Source of the DNA: Bimuria novae-zelandiae CBS 107.79
Taxonomy: Eukaryota; Ascomycota; Dothideomycetes; Pleosporales; Didymosphaeriaceae
Assembly: GCA_010015655.1 (NCBI GenBank)
Contig: ML976658.1
Span: 1,289,978-1,353,977, forward strand
Length of the DNA: 64,000 nt
Direction of reading: 5' to 3'
Shown piece by piece: positions 57,658 through 64,000 of this stretch; positions within the stretch are counted from its first letter, which is position 1, and each line of letters starts with the position of its first letter. A program made the translations under genes and the position numbers. The notes below the pieces were generated by a model. That model was not told the DNA's origin, did no database searches, and saw nothing but the letters and a program-made list of their open reading frames with translations.

Positions 57658-60183
57658 GGGAGGATATGGAAGGGTGTTATGGGAACGAAGGATTGTGCAC
57701 AAATAGTCAATATGTGGTCGTAGACAATGAAGCGGGTTGACAGTGCTGGGTGGAGCCTTCCTTGCGATGATGCATTTGATCACGGCAGATTCCGTATAAC
57801 AGAGACGCCGTGCATGCCGAGAGCAAACAATTGATGGAGGTGGCACATTGACTGATCACAGCTGCAGGGTTCGAAATCTCGTCTCGCTCGCCCGTAACAG
57901 CGACTTTGCTCGATGCAGTTGACAGTTGACAGTTGACGGCTACAGATCCCCCATTGTACCGCAGGCAAACACCAGTTACACTTCAAAGTGAGACGCACTG
58001 CTTATCGTATGTCTTGAGGCTGATTCATCAACATAACATGATCAGAGCTGCATGGTTTCGATGTCGTCTCCCAGGTCCCGACGGCGCCAAAGCATGCGGT
58101 GAAGATCACGCGCTTGACGCACACGGTGGGTCCATATATGTTATGAGAGTCCTATTCAGACACTCGCCCTGGTGCCTCCATTAGCCTGTCGAGGCCCTGC
58201 GTTCGCTGCGTTAGCAAGCGTATATCTGTAGTGCAACGACGCTGCTGGACCTCTACCACAGGCACGTGGACTTCATCTAGCCCTAGGGTAAGCTGGGACC
58301 TTAAACGATGAAGAGATCATATCTGGACGGATCTGGCATTGCGATGACGGCTCACTCGTTCCACCCAGGAACTCGGAATTTGTGTTCTTGCGAGAAGAGG
58401 TGGCAGGTCGCTTCGTCATAGATGAGTTCATGAAAAGGTTACCGACTTCTAGATGTGTGGATGTTGTACTGCTTGATTGAGAGCTTTTGTGCAGGATGGT
58501 TGTGGTGTGGCACCATGGGATCTTGGGATCGATCAAGAGCCATTGAGAAGCACGTTTTCAGACATCTCCGAGGCTTCGCCGTGTCTCCATGAGTCCCGGC
58601 ATCCTTCCCGGCGGTACTTCGTCCCCAGGAATTCAGTCTAGAAGCAATAGGCGGCATTGCAACCCCGTTCGTGGAAACAGCATACGGCGAAGCGGCGATG
58701 AAGGACCTCTTTATTATTTTGTTACAAATCCTTGACAGGCAGAGTGTGGAACACGCTCACGCACAAAGTGGATGGTTTAGCGAACAGCGTTGGAGAAGGA
58801 TGGAAGGATATTGCTCATCATTCTAGAGGTGCCCGGGGGCAGTGGAGCCGGCAGGTTCCAAAGGCATCGGCATCGCGCATGCGCCCTGCTTCACTGCTAG
58901 ACGATTTTCGAAGGTATGATTCTGAGCATGTGGCGATTCAGTATGCTCACTCGACTAGGTGCACTGTGTCCTGCCGATCGTGGGGTATCATTTACACCCA
59001 CCTACTTCGGTGTACCATCAGCGGCTGCGCAGCGAAGGCATTGACCTCACACTTGTTGGTGTGCACCAATCTAGATCTTCTATCCGACCACGTGCATCAT
59101 TCTTGCTCCTTCTGTGGAGTTGATTCTGCCTTACTTCTCTTTCTCACCGCTTCTCATGTCTCAAAAAGCACCACAATCGGCTCTATGAGAGTCAGCAACT
59201 TCTTCCTCTTGAGAAATTTATATTAACTGTAAGCTAAATATGTCCTCTTTAGATTCATCGCTAATGATGAAGGTCATCACTTTTAGCTCTCACCTGGGCA
59301 ATCCAAGGATACCCTTGGCTAGCAATTCGTGGTGTAAGCACTCCTGTTGTCTCCGCTCCGTTCCGTTATGTCAGCTCGGGAGGAACCATCAGCCAACGTA
59401 CGCTAAGCCGAAAGGTTACGAGATACTGTGGGGTAACAAGGGTCGCAAATTGCGGCGTCAACAGAACCTCATTAGCGTCGCCTGCGGTCACTGAATGCGG
59501 TAATCTACTGGTCTATCTCTCGTCCAGTCTCTTCAAGGAACTTAACTTACTGCAGCAGCTTTGTATCGTTCTGCGTCACTATATGGCGGTCATTTTGATC
59601 CTATTTTGCGATCTCAATCGTCACATGCATACATGTTCACGAGGCTCTACATAGTACGACGGTACGAACTGGTCGCCTTCTCCGCCCTCCAAACATTCGC
59701 CCGGGCACCACCGGTCCGCAATAATGTAGATCAGTAAAGACCTTTTGTACGCTGACGACCTAACTCTAGTATGTCAGATGACGCTCCTCCGCAACTCCCA
59801 TGGCTCCCACCTATGAAGAACAACACACGTTTTCCTTTCCAGTGTCGGCGAGCTCTAGGCATGCAGAAGCTGAGCTCAGCTGTTGAACGGTCTCCTAGAA
59901 CACCCGTAATAACCAATATTCCTGCTCTGAAAAACTGGGTCTCTAAGATGTTCCTCGCTGGCGTCAGCTAGTACCAATGCATTCTGAACCAAGACGCAGT
60001 GAGCACCGCACCTCAAGTCTTCCCACTTAGGGATACCATGCCATGATGTATAGTCTCAACTCGAGTATAAAAGTGTGTCGCAATCCGCCCGTCGTTTCCT
60101 CACCAGCAGCTATCTCTCAGATCTCAAGCCAGCAAAACACAGCAGCATCTTTAGCAGCCACCAGCTCCACCACTCCATTCAAA
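57658..60183. other. Gene-poor stretch, no confident gene
   Basis: Ordinary composition with short overlapping frames. The longest, 58732-59226 (+, 164 codons), and the minus frames at 58273-58657 show no family or splice structure. The last 130 bp hold the promoter of the small secreted protein gene, with TATAAAAG at about 60066. Confidence 0.45.
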
Positions 60184-60728
60184 ATGCAGTTCACAATCCT
60201 CGCTGTGGCTCTTAGCCTTTCCTCTGCCGTCCTCGGTGCCCCGGCTCCTGCTGATCAGCTCGAGGTCAAGTATGCAATTCCACCCTCGCGCCCAAATTCA
60301 TCTTTGCAAAAACGGCACTAACCCCATGAGCCAGGCGCGCTACGGGCCACCTCTTCGTCTGCCAGGACGCCCAATTCAAAGGAAGATGCCAGAACCTACA
60401 GTTCACCACCGGCACCTGCTGTAAGCCTAAACCTTCAATCCTGAAAACTAGCATCCGCTGAATCAAGCCAGTCAACCTCGGAAACGGCTTCGCCGATAGC
60501 ATCAGCTCTGCGGGCCCCGACGCTGGCTTCACCTGCACTGTCTGGGAGTAAGTTTCCATCCGCTGCGCAAGTGACGATGAGGGGTTCTTTGACAGCTGAC
60601 CGTGATAACCTCGCAGGGACACCAACTGCTCGGGCCGCCCTGTCTCTTTTGTTAAACCCGGTATTCCCGACTTCAACCACATCTCGCCCAACCTCAACGA
60701 TAAGATCAGCTCGTACAGGTGCAACTAA
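60184..60728 (+). CDS. Small secreted cysteine-containing protein (crystallin-like)
   Basis: Four exons: 60184-60269, 60335-60420, 60472-60547, 60617-60728; 119 residues. Introns have GTATGC/CTAAC, GTAAGC/CTGAAT and GTAAGT/CTGACC signals. MQFTILAVALSLSSAVLG is a signal peptide, followed by a short propeptide ending in KR, a Kex2-type site. The mature part GHLFVCQDAQFKGRCQNLQF, then GTCFNLGNGFADSISSAGPD, TCTVWEDTNCSGRPVSF and KISSYRCN has six cysteines and the beta-strand pattern seen in fungal beta/gamma-crystallin-like small secreted proteins. Role unknown; effector or surface protein are possibilities. It is the last gene before the right repeat block. Confidence 0.82.
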
Positions 60729-61314
60729 GCGGTGGAGAGCGCTGAGTAGGGGTGCAAGGGCAGATGTGAGGGGTTGTGGTGTATGGGGTAGAGCACCTCT
60801 TTCCAATATCCCTCCGCCGTTGGCCTGGCGGGGGTATTGAGTCCTTCACTTGGGGGTATTGGGTAACTAGAACAAAATTTCAGACCGGTCTTCTTTGTGA
60901 AAGTTATCTTGAAATTGCGTGTGATTCGATGGTTATCTTATACTGTCTTTACCATCCTCGTGTCGAGATGTATCGTCCTTGGTATTGCGAGAGGCTTATG
61001 ATCGCATGGTACATGTGCGCCACCGGCACGGGAATTTGCTTCCTCCCTAGAACCATGGCAGGTTATGATTCCACTGATTCTGAGACGTTTCTCCCGGAAG
61101 CGTCTGTTTACGATATGATAAGAGGTGCAGAGTGTTGTGTCGAGGCCACGGGAAATAGACGAAGTTGGTTGGAAGAATACGATCGCACGAGCTACCGTAG
61201 CTTGGTAGTTGGCGCGCCGCGTCACCGAACGCGCCACCCCACCATGCAATACCCCAACTTCAACGCGCTGCATCTCCACCAATATAGGCCTAATTATAGC
61301 CGCGATAGGAGTAA
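60729..61314. other. Intergenic to the right repeat boundary
   Basis: A 180-codon frame (60776-61318) crosses this region but starts in the 3' flank of the preceding gene, has no family and ends at the composition boundary, so it is not called. A GC-rich patch (CGCCGCGTCACCGAACGCGC, about 61218) lies directly before the AT-rich block and could be a transposon end. Confidence 0.4.
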
Positions 61315-61919
61315 TTAAATAAAAAAATTCTTTCTTATATTAAAAAATTATAAAAGAATTTAGTATTATAATATTTATACTAACGTACTAGTATAAGTAC
61401 TTTATTAGCTAGTAGAAGGTTCCTATATAATATAGCTAAAATATTACTTAAAAGCAAAAATAAGAGCTTCTATAATATAGTAAGCGCCTTACTAACTATA
61501 GCCTTTCTTTTATATAGTAAATATTATAGAGCTTTACCTTTATAGTAGTAAAAAAATTAGCTTATTATAGGTTAATTACTTTATTAGGCGTAATGCTAAT
61601 TCCTTAGTATCTGAATAAATAATTACTATAAATAGTAATTACTATAAAGCTAATCCTTTAGATAGGTATAAGCTTTTTTTTAATCTTCTATAGTAAAAGA
61701 TTAAGAGTATTAAATTAAGTCTTAGTATACGTAAAATATAAATAAAAAAGATATTCTACTTAGCATTACCTCTCGCATAAAGAGGATCTTTAATAGGCCT
61801 CTATGCTAGGACAAGGCTGTAAGGTAAGTTATTTAGAATAGTAGTCGTAAGTAAATATTGCTTATCGCCTATATATGTGCCAACGGACCTGCCTTAGACC
61901 TAGGCTAGTAAATAGGTCA

Positions 61920-62440
61920 GGGTTAGATTATATTACATAAGAATCTAAAACTAACCTAAACCTAACTTAACTTTTTAGCATTAGTATACGTATAGGTTAA
62001 ATTATAGTTATATAACCATTAGATTACAGTTAGGTTATATTATATAAAAACCTAACCTTAACTTAACTCTAACTTAATATATATGTTAGAGTTAGGTTAC
62101 TAGCGTCTATATTAAATTTTTCTAGTTTTTATTAATTTTATATAAAAATTGTTATAGATTGTTATTATAACTAATATTCTAAAAGTATTATAATTAAGCT
62201 ACACTAGCGTTAAATTATTAATAACTTTAAAAATCCTTTGTATAGTAAATATTAGGCCTAATCAAATAGGATTAATATAACCTAATACGGTTAGTAAAAC
62301 CTAATATAGTTAGTATAACTTTAACCTAATCTTATTTTAACGCTTTAATAACCTAACCTAACTTATATCTATACTAGTATAACCCTAATCAAACCTTAAC
62401 CTAACCCTAACCTAAGCTTAGTAACCCTTAACCTATTTAC
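61920..62440. repeat. Degenerate AACCTAA/TTAGGTT motif region
   Basis: The motif CCTAAC or its complement recurs many times, including AACCTAACCCTAACCTAAG near 62398-62417. Two exact CCCTAA units occur near 62381-62412. This resembles mutated telomere-type repeats, but the repeat is irregular. Confidence 0.45.
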
Positions 62441-62648
62441 TAGCCTACTTAGACCTAGCTCTTATCTATTAGGCTACCTCTATAAATATATAATTAAGTT
62501 ATGTCGAGGATTTTAATCCATAAAATTATTAAGCTTTTATTATGATATTTAAATTTAGCTAGTTAAATAATTAGATAGACATTATATAGCTATAGTAAGT
62601 ATTTAATTACCTTATAAAAGCTAAAGCGAGTAATTATACTAATTATTA

Positions 62649-62791
62649 ATTTTTAATAGCTGTAGATTTTTAATAGCTATAGACTTTTAATAGCTATAGA
62701 TTTTTAATATTTATTAATTTTTAACATCTATAGATTTTTAATATCTATAGATTTTTAATATCTATAGATTTTATATTACTATAGATTTTTT
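62649..62791. repeat. 17-bp tandem array
   Basis: About eight copies of TTTTTAATATCTATAGA with variants (AGCTATAGA, ATTTATTAA). Period is 17 bp, no coding capacity. Confidence 0.85.
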
Positions 62792-63239
62792 TAACTATTA
62801 GAATTGTAATAGGATAATATTAGAGATCTATTTATCTTATTTAACCTATACTTTATAGCCTGAGATATCTGCGTCTTTAAGTCTTTATTAATAGTATATT
62901 AAAATAAGTTATTAATCTTTTTATAAAACAACTAGAGACTAGTCTTTAATACTAAGAGAGACTTCTTTAGCCTGTATTAAAAAATCTAGATTAATACTAT
63001 AAGGTAGCTACTAATGCTTTAAGTCTTTAAAGCCACTAGTGTAAGGGGCTGCGCAAAGGTTGCCGATGCCTGGTAACAGGATTGTATTCGATAAGGAGCA
63101 AACTATCTACAAGTAAGGCCAAACTTATATGTGCGCTGTTATTGTTAAGAAGATTTAAGAGATTTCTAAGGCCCTACTTAGTTTAAAGGAGCACTAAGGG
63201 TTTCACTAAGGGTTTTACTAAGGAACAGTACAACAAGGC

Positions 63240-64000
63240 ATCTAGCCTATTACATTACCCCCCTCCTCTCTCATGGCGTCTAGATAAAGGTTATTAGATC
63301 TACGCCGAAACCCTGCAGGAAGAAGTCGTGTATTAGGGTCTTAATATAGCTCTATAAATTGCTCCTATCAAATCTTCGCTTTAGTATTTTGGAGGTTTTC
63401 AGCTGGCTCTATAGTTGGTAGGTGGTAGCCTTTCTATTTTACTTTATACTACTACTTCTATCTCTGTCCGCGTCGTTGGCACGCTTCTGCTAATATATCT
63501 TCTACTTCCTACATATTTGCGCCATTAGTATCTACCTAAATTAGTAGTGGCTAGTCGTTGTCCTTTATTTAGCTTAGTAAGGGGTCTGATGCTGCTAGTC
63601 GGAGTTAATTAATATAAAAAATATTATAAGGGCCTAAAGGTGTATTTAGTTAAACTATGTGCGTGTTTATTACTTTAATAACTGTGTACTTCGCGCTCCT
63701 CTAGTCTAGCTTCTTTAATTTTCGGCCTATAGCAAACTGCTTGTCTAATTTCAGCCATACTTTGTCGCCGACGCGGAGGTGTGGCGCTTCTCGGCGATGC
63801 CCATTAGCTTGACGTTCCTGTTCTTGCTGTTCCTGTGCCATAGATGCTTGCGCAAGTTCTACAAGATAGCGTAGTTTAGTGATAATAGACTTGGCTTTCT
63901 TGTGGTCAGACCTCTTATGTGTAGTGTACTTTCTGCGATTAGCGCCCGCAGGTATCTCTAGCTGTAGTGGGTTAATATTATACCTATGCTAAAGGAAGAA
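63240..64000 (-). mobile_element. Ty3/Gypsy chromovirus pol remnant (integrase end)
   Basis: The minus strand reads as the C-terminal part of Gypsy integrase: GANRRKYTTHKRSDHKKAKS, LVELAQASMAQEQQEQERQA, HRREAPHLRVGDKVWLKLDK and FAIGRKLKKLD. Further on come LRLAASDPL and a degraded chromodomain near 63400-63440 (GYHLPT-like), ending FFLQGFGVDL at about 63303. Some stretches keep long stop-free runs. The element continues beyond the window. It is a different family from the one at position 1. Confidence 0.82.

Larger units (their letters stand above)
61315..63239. other. Right AT-rich RIP block, unclassified
   Basis: Abrupt fall in GC at about 61315. TA-rich sequence with no readable protein. 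It includes an AACCTAA-motif region (61920-62440) and a 17-bp tandem array (62649-62791), listed separately. Confidence 0.6.

Noticed and set aside
60776..61318. 180-codon frame after the small secreted protein gene
   Set aside because: Starts in the 3' flank, no signal or domain, ends at the repeat boundary.
61900..62450. A true telomere at the right block
   Set aside because: Motifs are irregular and in both orientations, and a Gypsy element follows; at most a degenerate remnant.

Overview
The window is nuclear DNA from a filamentous ascomycete, most likely a Dothideomycete. Genes are compact, with short spliceosomal introns (about 46-70 bp) that have GTRNGY donors, CTRAY branch sites and YAG acceptors. 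Recognisable products include TEF1, RPC11, SF3b subunit 5, a PAS kinase and a GH28 polygalacturonase. The AT-rich blocks carry the signature of repeat-induced point mutation (RIP): CpA changed to TpA, with in-frame TAA/TAG in old transposon reading frames. Splice sites and exon phases were worked out by hand from the sequence; no alignment or database search was run.

Layout. Positions 1-15,060 are an AT-rich repeat block. It starts with the 3' end of a Ty3/Gypsy chromovirus (degraded chromodomain, purine tract, 3' LTR) that also carries an antisense reading frame with a Zn2Cys6-like cysteine pattern. It continues with a four-deep nest: Fot1-like A, interrupted by Fot1-like B, interrupted by a Copia element, interrupted by a hAT element. 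Target-site duplications are still readable at every level. From 15.5 to 31 kb there is a gene-rich segment: a secreted Zn-PLC/HetC-like protein, a secreted alpha/beta-hydrolase, a DUF4743-Nudix enzyme, a DUF7730-like protein, polygalacturonase, a C2H2 protein, RPC11, an ankyrin protein, SF3b5 and a small coiled-coil protein. A short AT-rich island (31.06-32.46 kb) holds a well-preserved solo LTR. It is followed by a truncated MFS transporter piece that runs into a 100-N assembly gap. From 33.5 to 60.7 kb comes a second gene segment: an epoxide-hydrolase-like protein, a homeobox/zinc-finger regulator, PAS kinase, a DDWGDFE-motif trafficking-type protein, TEF1, a third Fot1-like element, a secreted protein gene with an in-frame TAA, a nuclear gene for mitochondrial ATP synthase subunit 8, and a cysteine-containing small secreted protein. 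The window ends in a second RIP-degraded block (61.3-64 kb) with another Gypsy pol remnant on the minus strand.

How the genes relate. There are no operons; neighbours belong to unrelated pathways. Housekeeping genes (RPC11, SF3b5, TEF1, ATP8, PAS kinase) sit in the middle of the gene segments. Genes for secreted proteins lie close to the repeat blocks or transposons, which fits a two-speed genome. The most notable items are the nuclear ATP8 gene, whose mitochondrial presequence and mature protein lie on separate exons; the antisense zinc-cluster-like frame inside the chromovirus; and the nested transposon stack with its complete insertion order.
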